Made by a program: the position numbers and the translations under genes
Notes under the pieces: model-generated
What the model saw: only the letters and a program-made list of their open reading frames with translations
What the model was told of the DNA's origin: nothing
Database searches by the model: none
Shown: piece by piece, positions 42,286-52,899 of the stretch
Layout: each line of letters starts with the position of its first letter
Position numbering within the stretch: the stretch's first letter is position 1
From: Piezodorus guildinii
Taxonomy: Eukaryota; Arthropoda; Insecta; Hemiptera; Pentatomidae
Reading direction: 5' to 3'
Assembly: GCA_023052935.1 (NCBI GenBank)
Contig: CM041297.1
Location: 94,813,484 to 94,877,483 of the forward strand
DNA length: 64,000 nt

Positions 42286-42540
42286 GGATCACCTGTACCA
42301 AGGTGGCTAGCATAAGAGCCTTCCATGCCAAAGGCCACGGGTTCAAACCAGCAGGTGGTCCTTGGAATTTTTAATGGGAATAAGATGTTATGCTGTCCTT
42401 TGGAGGGGTTAAAAGGTGGTCCGGAGTACTCTTTAAAGATCCCTATCCTAATCCAACCTGGATAGTCTAAATTTAGGAATCCCAATGTATCATCCATTAG
42501 CTACAGTAGTATAAAGTAACGTTAAATAAACAAACGAAAC
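42286..42540 (+). mobile_element. SINE1 (tRNA-derived)
   Basis: Family head (GGGATCACCTGTACC, GGCTAGCATAAGAGCC, GGGTTCAAACC), body, and tail (GTTAAATAAACAAACG). Flanking ACAATAAAT on both sides (about 42276 and 42553) is a probable TSD. Confidence 0.85.
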
Positions 42541-42616
42541 AGAACATACAATAAATAAATTTAAAATATCGCTAAATTATGAGAGTGACTCATTTATTAT
42601 ATGTAATATAATATAA

Positions 42617-42905
42617 GTTGTTTGTTTATTTAACTTTCCTTTATACTGCTATGGCTAATCGGATGATGTTACAGTGGGAGTCCTAAATTTTGCCTATCCA
42701 GGTTTAATTGGGATAGGGATCTTTAACGAGTACCTGACATCGCACTGGCTCGGGACCACCTTTTTACGCCCCCTTCCAAGGACGGCATTACTAAGGATTT
42801 TTTACTCCCATTAAAAAATCCTAGAGCCACTTGCGGGTTTGAACACGGGACCTTTGGCATAGGAGGCTGTTATACTAACCACCATGCTGCAGGTAATCCC
42901 ATATA
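42617..42905 (-). mobile_element. SINE1 (-), inverted relative to its neighbour
   Basis: The complete family reads in reverse: TTGTTTGTTTATTTAAC at the left is the tail, GGGTTTGAACACGGG the box B, and CATGCTGCAGGTAATCCC the 5' start. With the + copy 80 bases away it forms an inverted pair just upstream of the Hsp70 exon. Confidence 0.88.
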
Positions 42906-43181
42906 TAATAATTGTTATTTAGTATGAGTAAAGGTATTTTAATGAAAGGAGTGGCGTGGTCCAGGGAGTGGAGCAATAATAATGACCAAAATAATCCTGC
43001 TTCTATTTTCCCAAAAAAATGATATATTCAACACCCAAAATCAGAGGCAATCAGTCCCCACTCAGCATATACTTCGAAGCTTATTCATCAAGAGACTTTC
43101 TCCACCAGGCTGGAGGGGATACTCCCCCACCCCGAACATCGCAGCCAGCTCCCGCCAACAGTCACTACAAGGCAGTGAGAT

Positions 43182-43353
43182 GGGTAAGACACCAGCAATC
43201 GGTATCGACTTGGGCACGACTTACTCCTGCGTCGGGGTATGGCAGCACGGGAAGGTGGAGATCATAGCCAACGACCAGGGGAACCGAACTACCCCCAGCT
43301 ATGTCGCCTTCACCGACACCGAGAGACTTATTGGCGACCCCGCCAAGAACCAG
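43182..43353 (+). CDS. Hsp70: Hsp70/Hsc70 first coding exon (N-terminal ATPase start), rest not in window
   Basis: The exon encodes 57 residues from ATG 43182: '[20 protein letters not shown]' then '[18 protein letters not shown]' and ends 'LIGDPAKNQ' followed by the donor GTACTT at 43354. [12 protein letters not shown] is the Hsp70 ATP-binding phosphate-1 motif. Hsp70 is an ATP-driven cytosolic chaperone. An intron after AKNQ is also found in vertebrate HSPA8, so this looks like a cognate (intron-bearing) Hsc70 type rather than an intronless heat-inducible one. Codons end mostly in G/C, unlike the surroundings, as expected of a highly expressed gene. The open frame extends upstream, but that part (42982-43181) does not look like Hsp70 and is taken as 5' UTR or intron. 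No second exon (VAMNP..FDAKRLIGR) was found to 64000. Confidence 0.9.
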
Positions 43354-43635
43354 GTACTTATTGTCATTTTATTAAAAAAGGCAGATATTCTTTGATATAG
43401 GATGTTAAGAAACAGTTAACAATTCAGTAAAAAAAAACATGCATATGTTGAAAATTGACGTTCATCGTAGTATACATATTGTTTTGATCCTTCATCAAAT
43501 ATATTCAATATTATATGACAAAAAACTCCTTTTCCTCCACCCTACAAAAAAATCTTTATATGCCCATTTATTAATTATTTTTTACTTTATTTACTTCTAT
43601 GGCTGGAGTGGTTACTAGGATAAGTAATCAGCTGA
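43354..43635. other. AT-rich putative Hsp70 intron start
   Basis: No coding sequence or repeat family was recognised. Confidence 0.4.
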
Positions 43636-43636
43636 G

Positions 43637-43805
43637 CACACCCGGCCTCTATAAAATGGGTACCCAAAGATTGGTGGGGAAACCTGGCGGCTAAGTGTGA
43701 TCAAGACCTAATCACCTCATTGCACGGTGGTTGACCGTGAAACTGTACGAATCTCTGTATGTACTGAGCCCCTTCACGGGTTGTATTTGTTTTTTTACTT
43801 ATCTC
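43637..43805 (+). mobile_element. SINE2 3' part (5'-truncated)
   Basis: The family 3' body is present: GGCCTCTATAAAATGGGTACC, ACCTAATCACCTCATTGC and GAATCTCTGTATGTACTGAG, ending CTTCACGGGTTGT. The tRNA-like head is missing. Confidence 0.75.
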
Positions 43806-43919
43806 GACACATTCCAAAGTGCTCTATACTTCAGAGTCCCTAAAGGCGGAAATGTTTTCTCCAAAATAAAAAAGTAAATAATGGCTGTATTGAGAATGTA
43901 TAGTCGACTGTAGAAACTA

Positions 43920-44155
43920 TCATAGGTGGAAATAATCAGGGGGCAGTCTTTTGTTAAATATTTTAATTTTGCCGACGTTTCGGCTCAAGCTTGAGAGCCA
44001 TCATCAGGACATTACTGAGCCATGTCCAAGCATAACAGTTTATGCTTAGACATCGCTCAGTTATATCCTGATGATGGCTCACAAGCTTGAGCCAAAACGT
44101 CGGCAAAATTAAAATATTTAAAAGAAGACTGACTCCTGATTATTTCCATCTATAA
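43920..44155. mobile_element. Palindromic fold-back element with the best-preserved hammerhead-like motifs
   Basis: An almost continuous palindrome is centred near 44037. The outer arms GGTGGAAATAATCAGG / CCTGATTATTTCCATC and the inner AGGACATTACTGAGCC / GCTCAGTTATATCCT pair. On the minus strand the left arm (44010 to 43974) reads GTC-CTGATGA-TGGCTC-TCAAGCTT-GAGCC-GAAAC-GTC-GGC, which has every conserved hammerhead core position. The right arm on + (44068-44104) is the same except AAAAC for GAAAC. The left-arm copy is the most plausible active ribozyme in the window, as a dimer because stem III is only ACGT. Confidence 0.88.
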
Positions 44156-44177
44156 ATAATGGCTAAATTATATAGAT

Positions 44178-44490
44178 AAAAAAAAAAAAAAAAAAAAACT
44201 ATATCTTTACAACACATGAAGGGACTTCTAGTACATAGTTTAGTACATATAGAGATTCGTATTTCTTAGTATACGTTCTTGCAAGGTGATCATTACGGCG
44301 AGATTACGCTTAACCGCCTGAGTTTTCCCCAATTTTCATAGAGCTGTGTGCCTCAGAAGGGTCCCTATACCCTAGCATCGCCTTTCTGCTGAAATAACGT
44401 TGTAAATAATTACTCTGTCACTGCCGGGATTCGAACCCGAGGCCTAAGGAAGAATAGACTAGTGCTCTATCCACTAGGCTCTAATTAACT
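44178..44490 (-). mobile_element. SINE2 (tRNA-derived, -)
   Basis: The minus strand starts with a tRNA-like head (CTAGTGGATAGAGCACTAG, then GGGTTCGAATCCCGGCAG), then the SINE2 body, ending in a poly(A) (T/A run at 44178-44199 on +). Boxes A and B are well preserved. Confidence 0.85.
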
Positions 44491-44529
44491 CTTACTTCTT
44501 ACTTCAGTATTAGCTTTACTTGGGCCTGG

Positions 44530-45345
44530 GAAACTGATTTCTTTTCAATATGCGCGTTTCTATTGATTTGAGAGAGCTTATGGTTCGTTAGCAAATGCAG
44601 GGCTTATCTCATAGAAAAACTGCACATCTATTGAATATGTCACATGCTACTATACAGTATGAGCTAAAAATACATTGAAAGTTAAAATCTTCGGAGGATA
44701 GACCACTTTCTGGAAGACCCAGGTAACTAAGGAATCACCATAGGCGTGACATCCTTGCTGAAGTTCATGCAAATCCTCACATTACTGCAACCTCAATCGC
44801 CATAAAAATAAATAGAGACAACGGGAATAAATTCCAATCAGAAATAGTCTAAGAATGGAAGAATACAGTGGTCGAGTCGCAATAAGAAAACCCTTCTTCT
44901 TCATCAGTAAGATAAGCCGGCAGAAGTGGCTGCAATTTGCCAGAGAGTTTTTAAATAAATACGACAATTTCTGGGAAGCGGTCATATCCTCTGACAAATA
45001 AAAATTTAATAGTTTGGAAAATTGGGACGTGTGGTATCTTACTTTTTCCAACAATATAACGACCACAAACATAACGGTAAAAACTAAAATAATGGTTGAT
45101 CCAGAATGTTCCCAATCTACTAAAAACACCTCCACAGTCACCTGACGTAAACCCTATTGAACACTTATGGTATGAATTGAGACGGTGAATAAAAAAATAT
45201 ATTATCCAAACAAGAGAAGAGCTTAAAAGCTGCCCTACAGAGAGAATGGAGTGCAATTAACAATGAGGTAACGGAAAAACTGGTTTTAACTATGAAAAAC
45301 AGGCTACTTGAAATTCTAAGGGCGAATGAGGGTCTACATGTTATT
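44530..45345 (+). pseudogene. Tc1-like transposase relic
   Basis: Degraded pieces appear in order: 'RERTGSRPRxxTxE'-like at 44690-44740, 'KISRQKWLQFAREFLNKY' and 'FWEAVISSDK' (44905-45000, with the first catalytic Asp), then, after a deletion of the middle, 'PPQSPDVNPIEHLWYELRR' at 45130-45186, which is the conserved SPDLNPIEHLW block carrying the second catalytic-region Asp. The end reads 'TREELKSCPTERME'. Stops and shifts are many. Terminal inverted repeats were not found. It is sandwiched between two SINE2 copies. Confidence 0.85.
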
Positions 45346-45385
45346 AGAAAAAATATGTATTAAAGTTAATATATGTATATATAAA

Positions 45386-45710
45386 CTGCACCTCTACAAC
45401 CCATGAAGGGTCTTGGGTTCAGTACATATAGAGATTCGTACTGTTTCCAGTATATCTGAACGAAAGTTCAGACCAACGGCCGACAGTGAGGTGATTAGGT
45501 CTGGATCACGCTTCGACGCCCGGTCTTCCCTAATTTTGGGTACCCACTTTAAGAGGCTGGGTCTGCCCCAGTAGGGTCTCCATATCCTAGGATTGCCCCC
45601 GGCTGAATTAACATAATAAATAATATTCTGCCGCAGTCGGGATTCGAATCCAGGACCCAACGAATAGTAGACAAGTTCTCTCTCTATCCACTACACCATG
45701 CCCGCTCCCC
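45386..45710 (-). mobile_element. SINE2 (tRNA-derived, -), full length
   Basis: The minus strand has GGTGTAGTGGATAGAG (box A region) and GGATTCGAATCC (box B) near 45640-45700, followed by the body and the CATGAAGGGTCTTGGG 3' region. ATATATA sequence on both sides may be a TSD, but it is in low-complexity DNA. Confidence 0.87.
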
Positions 45711-46019
45711 ATATATACATATATATGTATATATATTTTTTTTCTCTTTTTCTCTTTTTTTTTTTTTGTGTGTAGATAGATGTTTTTCAAATTCATGACT
45801 AATTTAATGTTTTTTCCTCTACTATTCGGTTTCATCTATTTATTTTTGTAAAATAGATACAAATATACAAATAATTCTGTTGCAAATTTTTTGGAATTCC
45901 TTTGTTTTCATTTATCCAATTATATTTGAGTGTATGGACATTTTTTTGAGTGAGTGTTCGTAATACTAAGGAAATAGGAAGGTAGAGGTGTCCAATAGGT
46001 GATCGATCGATTAATGTCA

Positions 46020-46285
46020 GAGTGGAAAAGTCGTATATGTTTTGAAACGATATCCAACAATCGTTGAACGAGTAGTTTCTTGTTGTTTTAGTCTTGCATA
46101 ACTATTGCAAGTAAGACGCTTGTCAAGATGGAGTCCTAGGTAAAGAATAAGGAGGTTTTGTAACGAAGTGTAAAGGTTGTTCTGTTGGGATTTGTTAGTA
46201 TTGATTTTGATTCTCCATTTTGAGCACCAGAAAATTGTGTTACAAAGACAATAAAAGTACCTTACACGGCTTTTGCTTTTCATTC
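46020..46285 (-). pseudogene. Jockey-like LINE fragment (-)
   Basis: The minus strand reads 'CSKWRIKINTNKSQQNNLY' and '[19 protein letters not shown]' then 'KQQETTR', matching the thumb of 39243-41492 with internal deletions. Confidence 0.82.
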
Positions 46286-46289
46286 TTCT

Positions 46290-47010
46290 TTGACAATTTT
46301 AGAAAACAAGATGGGTATACTGAGCTGATTTTACATATGAGAAGATTAACAGCACGAAATTGTGGCGTATTTCGTTCGAAACTCTAAAAATATATTTGAA
46401 AAGATAACATTGAATACTATGTTATGATAATATAATAATGTCAATACAATTGAACATAGCCAACCGAAGTGTAAGTAGGAGGCTTTGATTAAGACAGAAC
46501 TCGCGGAATTAGGTTTTCACTGTAGCTGATAAACAAGGTATCCCTGCAGATTGTGGCATATTCCCATCAAACCTCAGACAACATTGAGAACATATGTGGT
46601 TGTTATTTAAATAATGATGCTGCAGTGCTTCAGGATTGCAGATAATCTTCCATTTGTCCTGATTTCAAAGTCAGATAACTGACAGTAACGTGCTAAATGG
46701 CTAGGTGTCCTTGGAAGTAGTTGACTATGCCATCGTGTTTAGAAAAACATCTGCATCTATCGTCTGGAAAATTCCTTCCTTATTAGGCGCAGTCTCATTC
46801 TCTGATTTTTATTGCGCTACTCTCCAGTGTTCCCTTTATATTTAGTAAAACTTAAAGCAGATGTTTACTATTTAACATGCTAATTTACTGATAATTATAA
46901 CATTTTATGAACTTTTGGCGGGTCTATTAAAGCCACAAAGTTAGTTTAAATAAGTAAAAAAGGATCCAAGAACAGCAAAGTCCTTCACAGAAATACATAT
47001 ATATATTTAT
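46290..47010. other. Intergenic stretch, nothing recognised
   Basis: The part at 46470-46760 is less AT-rich than its surroundings but has no open frame, family match or RNA structure that I can support. Confidence 0.4.
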
Positions 47011-47017
47011 TTTTTTC

Positions 47018-47115
47018 ACTGGCGCGACAGGCCGTGTATGCCCTTGGCCGCGTGGTATAGACTCCTGGGAGAATACTCACGTTTCTCGATGAAATGTTTA
47101 GGGTAGGGTCATCAT
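47018..47115 (-). repeat. SINE3 3' half fragment (-)
   Basis: GGCGCGACAGGCCGTGTATG, GGCCGCGTGGTATAGACTC and CACGTTTCTCGATGAAATG match the reverse complement of the 3' half of the SINE3 at 6180-6476. Confidence 0.72.
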
Positions 47116-47139
47116 ATAGCATATCACCACTGCTAATTT

Positions 47140-48309
47140 CAAAACGCTATATCTCTGCTAGTTCTTAACCAATTTCAATGATTCCTTTTTTGTTTTGTAG
47201 GAATTTATTGCACAGATGGGTATTTATTAATTATGAGAAACGGATTTTGTTTTTATTCGTTATTCGAGTTCTACGCATATTTAAACGTAAGCCCTCAAAT
47301 TTTGAAGGGGGTAATTTTTTTGGTCGATTACAAAAGTTCATTATTGAAAATAATAAACCAAAAACACTTATACTAGACTGCGTTACTATTTCCTATTCTT
47401 TTCTTTCGATTTTCATTCAAATAAAATTTCCTGATTTCAGAACACCTAACCTCTTTTTCCTACCTCTACGGCTATGCATTTTTATTGGTATATATGGAAA
47501 TAAATAACAGCTTTTGATTAATTATGATATTGGATTTAGTGAAATATTTCTTGTTGAACAAAGCAGCTCTATTTTATTCTGCGAATATTAAAAAAAAAAA
47601 ACGCTGCTAATTAGTACACAATGGTTAATTATTTCCAAATAACTATAATGGGTATAACTGTTTATAAAGCTGTTTATAGGCAATGGACTAATATGATAAT
47701 CAATAAATAATTCAAAGGAAAATCGAATATCACCGCTTCTTATATCTCTGCTAGTTCTGAACCAATTTTTTAGTTTTTTTTTTCTTTTTGTAGGAATATA
47801 TAGTTTTTTTCGTAATCGTGCTTTAGTGATTCTAAAACTCATTACTTTTTTTCCTCATCTTCAAAAATAACTCAGTTATTATGTGCGTGTAAATGGGCAA
47901 GATTTTAATTTTTTCCCTTTTCCTTTTTTTCGTCTATGATTTTCTTGTTTATCGCGCATTACTGATTCTGAAACTCTCTACAAAATTTTTCTCTATCTTC
48001 AAAAATAACTGAGTTATGAGCGTATTTTTGGATAAAATTTCAATTTGTTTTCTTTTATTTTTTATCTTTTTTATAATTATTCGCGATTTTTTGGGTAATA
48101 AAAATTCATGAATTTTTTTCTATCTTCAAAAATAAATGAGTTATTGAATTAAATCACTATTAATCAACCACAATTTTAAAGGTAACGAGCTGATATCAAC
48201 GTCTAGGTGTTAGGATCATCGTTGCATGCCCTAATATTTTTTTAGCGAATCAAACGCGGCGGACGGCGGACAAACGGTTTTTCTTTTTTAACCCTCAACT
48301 TTTGAGGGG

Positions 48310-48366
<57 letters not shown>

Positions 48367-48420
48367 GTCGATTACAAGGTTCATCATTGAAATAATAAAC
48401 CAAAAGTAAAACAATAACTA
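47140..48420. repeat. Repeat C cluster with a duplicated end segment and a 53-T tract
   Basis: CCCTCAAATTTTGAAGGGG, TTTTTTGGTCGATTACAA and AATAATAAACCAAAA at 47287-47375 recur at 48290-48415. Between them a unit with TCTATCTTCAAAAATAACT and GAGTTAT is repeated three times at about 47860, 47995 and 48120. A pure T tract spans 48313-48365 (53 T). The arrangement may be an element bounded by direct repeats or serial duplications. No coding sequence is recognised. Confidence 0.65.
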
Positions 48421-49235
48421 AGGAACCAAAGGAGCAGTTAAAAATGCACTCCTAAAAGGATTATTAGATCTCACATCGAGTTGATGAATTCTGTTTAGTT
48501 TTATTTATTATTTAGAGTGTGGAAATGAACCAGAGATTGAGTATTGTTTAAAAATGTTTTATTGTATAAGTGAATAAAAAAACATGTTTCAATAAAATTT
48601 CTTTATTGCAAAAAACGCCCAGCCTTTATTCATGTCAATAAAACTGTTAGGTACCACATAGTGCTCGTGCTTATCATTTATTCTCTGGGAATAGCTTAAT
48701 TGCTTTTAATGAGTGCTTCGATTGTTTATAGAAATGTGTTGTATATTGGACTATGCAATTACAGAGTTAAATAAGCCCCTTCATTAGGTTTCAGAAAATA
48801 ATTATTCCAACCACCGTTTTTCGCTAGTATGAAGGTCAAACATGTGATGCGGTCTGGTTTAGTGAGTCAGGATTGCACCCAATTGCGCTACGGCGACCTT
48901 GACTTTGTTTTCAGCCTTTGAAGTGGTCATCGATCCGTGTCGTTAATTCAAGTCTAGGAACTGAAATCAATGTTGTTTTTTTATAGGAAGTAAGACAAAA
49001 TGTTCTTTGTTGTTAAATAATGTAATTCTCTATAATGATAGTAATACTAACTATAATAATATTCCCCACCACTCTGTCTCTCCTCTCCTATACCTAACAT
49101 TATTCGCTTCCCTAAGTCACACAATTTTTATTCCTAGATCTAACCTATACTCTCCTCACCTCTACTTCTATCGTCATATTAGCAGTATCAAATGTTGTAA
49201 AGGCTAACATCTAGTAGTTGTCGCCTTCTAACAAA
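48421..49235. other. Intergenic stretch with a possible decayed tRNA-like head
   Basis: On the minus strand at 48905-48850 CGCCGTAGCGCAATTGGGTG resembles a box A, but no box B follows. Nothing else is recognised. Confidence 0.35.
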
Positions 49236-49237
49236 AA

Positions 49238-49935
49238 TAATATCTGGTGCGGACAACACACGGCTTACCTTGCCATTGCCTGCAATTTTTGACAGGAAGT
49301 CCCTTGTCTCTGGCTGCCACTAGATGGCGTTGTGCACTTGATAATGATGCTGTCTGCTAGAGGGCAGCACTTAAAATATGTTAAGGGCTTTGTTTCTTTA
49401 ACATATGTTTGCAGTTTTCTCCTTTAGTTGCTTATCAAATTCGCTCAACTTTCATATTTAGCTGTTATTTATCAATGCTGACAAGTTGATGTGCTCTTTT
49501 TTTTTTAAATATATAAAATTAGGGTCCTTAGTTGAAGAAAATTTAAAATATCGGCATTTAAGCCCTGTGAGACTATTTCAATCAGAAACCTACATAATAT
49601 TAAAACTTATCAAATTTTACATCGATATAGCGAGTTTAATCAAAATTGTAAAAAGGTGCAAAATGAATGGTATGAAGTGGCTCTTCTGCTTAGCCGATTT
49701 TGATGAAAAAGTTTTTGTAACATCTCAGGCGTATAGTTGTCTTAAAATATGAAATTTCAGTTTTAAATGACTTTTTGTTTACGCGCGGGAGTTACCACAC
49801 ACAGACCTTTTTGCGGGACAAGGTCATTTGGACTCAGGAGACCCTAAAACGTGTATTTCCGTTGTAAACTAGAATTCGAACATTTTCACGATCGCAATAC
49901 TTTCCCTTACTATATTTCTTAGACAGGTGTGTGAA
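49238..49935 (+). repeat. Repeat A copy, internal subfamily shared with 19478-20355
   Basis: It begins ATCTGGTGCGGACAACACAC, shares the GATGCTGTCTGCTAGAGGG segment with the copy at 19478, and ends AGGTGTGTGAAAGTAATAA. The match between the two copies is close through most of their length. Confidence 0.85.
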
Positions 49936-50027
49936 AGTAATAATACTAACACACCTAAGGGCAGGAGGTATTAGTGATGCATATATATAAACATTCACAT
50001 TTACAGGAAAATAGGTACATCAAAGGG

Positions 50028-50262
50028 GATTACCTGTATTGTAGTGTAGTGGCAAGCATAACAACCATTTATGCCCAAGGTAGCGAGTTCAAACCCAGTA
50101 GATGGTCCAAGGTTTTTTAATGCACAAAAAAATCATTATTTAGTAGCCGTTCTTCGGAGGGTGGTCTTGATAGAAAGTACTCGTTAAACCGGGATAGGAA
50201 AAATTTAGGACTTCCACTATATCATCAACCTATTAGTCACAGTAGTATAAAAGTGACATTAA
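50028..50262 (+). mobile_element. SINE1 (tRNA-derived), diverged
   Basis: It keeps the head GGGATTACCTGTATTGTAG, the box B GAGTTCAAACCC, and the ATCAACCTATTAGTCACAG 3' region and GTGACATTAAATG end, with several deletions. Confidence 0.78.
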
Positions 50263-51085
50263 ATGAATACAAAATACACAAGTTACACATTTTGCTTTCT
50301 CTTCCTATTTTTCTATCTTACAATAAGCAAATGTGCTCTATAAAACGTAAGTACCAGATATTGTAGGCATGGGGAAGGAAAGTGCTCAGCAGCACCCCTT
50401 CCTAGACTTTAATTTAGCAGTGGAAGTTTCTCATCCAGCTTCTCTTTAGCCTTCTTCTGCTGGGATTTCAGCAATTGACATGTCGTTTATAAGTCTATTT
50501 TCGTAACAAGTAATATATATAATTAATTTAAGTAGCACCGAAATTAAGGTAATCTGACATTAATTCAAGGAAAATCATCTGAAACACATCTATACATATA
50601 ATTAACATTCACATTAACGTAAACTACCGGCGTTATCAGTATTGAATGAATGCAAGTGGAGGCTGAGTTATTGCAACATAGTTGGAAGAAAAAGGTAATA
50701 TATTTTTTATTGAGGTCTGATTCATTCTACATGATTAAGCTATACATTTTGTACTCAACAAAGTGTCTTGTGATTATAATGACATCCAGTTTATTAAAAT
50801 GTTTTCATTGCTTTAAAAAACACATTAATATTTCTTTTTACGAATATTCAAATAATCTACCTCATTCCCTCAAACTATTAAAATAAATTATAATATTCTC
50901 GTTCAGTCCCGTTCCTTCTTATTTAAAAAAAAAAAAAACAACAACAGAAGATTCATTTGTTTACAATTCGAGGGAAAAATAGATGTTCTGTCCCTCTTCA
51001 ACAGCAAAAAATATAAAAAGTTAGTAATTTTTAAGTTTTTAGAATCTCCACCGAATTCGAAAATAAAAAGTTAAAACCCAAAACA
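50263..51085. other. AT-rich intergenic stretch
   Basis: No gene or repeat family is recognised. Confidence 0.45.
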
Positions 51086-51098
51086 ATACTTAGTATAT

Positions 51099-52172
51099 AA
51101 ATAGAATAGAATAGAATTTATTTGTTTAAGATTTACATTCTTGTACAAATCAATTCAAATTATAAATCTCTTCAATTGCCAACATGAGTCTAGTTAATAA
51201 TAAATGTCCATTTATTCGGCTCTTGAGAAAAACTTAAAAATAATAATTGTAAACTATTTAAATAATACATTTTATCATTTAATTGATACATAATAGAAAA
51301 ACGACACTGAAATAAAACATAAAAAAACAAACAAAAACAATTAACAACTTGAAAAATAAACTGAAAACATTCGCCGTACAATGAAAAATAATAAACAGTT
51401 AACCTTAGATAACTGGACACTTAATTGGTGTGTGGACCTTCACAGTTCAAATTATCCAGGGTATTACATGCTGACTTAGTGAACCAGAAAATGTTGTTCA
51501 GTTTTTCAATATTGTCTATTTGAAGATTTTTTTGAATTTTTTGGTCATCACTGGATCCTGATAAAAATGGTTGTAAATATCTTTCTCTGTCTTTCATGAG
51601 CTTTTCACAGTAGAGAAGGACATGAAACTGGCTGTTCAAGATAAACTGACCACAGAAAGTGCAGGTTTCTGGTGCTTTGAAGATGAACATTTTGGTTTTT
51701 CCATAAAGTGTGGTACGTTCTGGGCTCGAAATTCTTAACTGGCTCAATGATCTTATTTTTTTGATGTTGGCTGTATATGTCAGATAGGTCTCTGGGCTGG
51801 AGATATTGAAGCTGGAGATAGTTCTATATATGGGGTTATGGTTAGAATTGAGAGATCGGTGGATGTCTATTGAAAGGTTATGATTGTTTATCTTTTCCAT
51901 TATTGCATCTCTGCACTTTAATAATCCATTCGGGCACAATACACTGAATTCTTCTTCACAGCCATATTGAGCAGCCATCGATCTAACTTGTGAGACCCAG
52001 TTAAATTTTATATCAGGGTTCCTTGCATGCAGCGAAATCAGTCTGTTAAAACAAAGTCTTGGCAGCCTCTCCTCCGGCATGATTGACAATCTGGACCAGT
52101 AGTTCACAGCTCTCTTCAGAACACTGACGCTCAATGGGTTTCGGCCGGTTTCAAGACGAACTATGTAGTAAT
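51099..52172 (-). mobile_element. 5'-truncated LINE (-) with 13-bp TSD and microsatellite tail; C-terminal ORF intact
   Basis: ATACTTAGTATAT is duplicated exactly at 51086-51098 and 52173-52185. The 3' end (left side) is a short (TATTC)n-type tail (TAGAATAGAATAGAA on +), not poly(A). The minus strand has one uninterrupted frame from the 5' edge at about 52170 to the stop at 51421: 'VRLETGRNPLSVSVLKRAV', 'NYWSRLSIMPEERLPRLC', and a C-terminal zinc motif CTFCGQ..FHVLLYC. This is the polyprotein C-terminus of a non-LTR element, following the RT. The intact frame and perfect TSD suggest a recent insertion. The clade (CR1/L2-like or related) is not settled. Confidence 0.88.
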
Positions 52173-52327
52173 ATACTTAGTATATGATGTGCGTTAAAAT
52201 ATAGATTAATGAATGAATCTTAAATCACTATTATCAATGTTCTCACTGGGACATAATGCAATGTTAGTGAATATATAAATTTCGATATGACGTGTTTTAA
52301 TTGAAAAGAGAATTATTTTATGAGAAT

Positions 52328-52657
52328 AAAAAAAAAAAAAGAAAAAAAGTCTGTACCTCTACATTCTCCACGGAAGGCCTTAGATTTATTACTGATAGAG
52401 GTTCGATTTTTTTAATAGCCTGCGGCCGTGCAAGAAGGTGATTAGGCCCAGATCACGCTCAGCCACCAGTAGGTTTTCCCCTATTTTAGAGTACCCATTA
52501 GATAGAGGCAGGGTGTGTCCCAGGAGGATTTCCATACCCTAGGGTCGCTCCATGGATGAAATAATAGAATAAATAATTCTGCAACAGCCGGGTTTCGAAC
52601 CCTGGAACCGAAGAACAGTAGTCTAATGCTCTAGTCACTAGACCACGCCGCTCCCCC
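52328..52657 (-). mobile_element. SINE2 (tRNA-derived, -) with 13-bp TSD
   Basis: ATTTTATGAGAAT (52315-52327) and ATTTTATGGGAAT (52658-52670) are a TSD with one mismatch. The head on the minus strand has TGGTCTAGTGACTAGAGC and GGGTTCGAAACCC. The A-rich tail lies at 52328-52348. Confidence 0.9.
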
Positions 52658-52899
52658 ATTTTATGGGAATGTAGCCAATTTATTCGTGGAAAAATTTAGA
52701 TTTTTATAAGCTCTATTTTACGAACGTCGTTGAGTTTTTCTTATCTATGACACCTTTTAATTAGTAGCGTCAAAATTATTTAAATAAATCCCATCGTATC
52801 ACAACTTAAATATCACCTACCGATATTTTCTAGTGCAGTTCTCCATTGCGCTGCGATTATGTTAGTTGATTTGATCAGGTAACTATTGTGTTAAGTAAA

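Noticed and set aside
45630..45710. Genuine tRNA genes suggested by well-formed A and B boxes (also 6180, 44430, 52590)
   Set aside because: Each head continues into a shared SINE body with A-rich tail and, in several, TSDs. The acceptor stems do not close as in a real tRNA.
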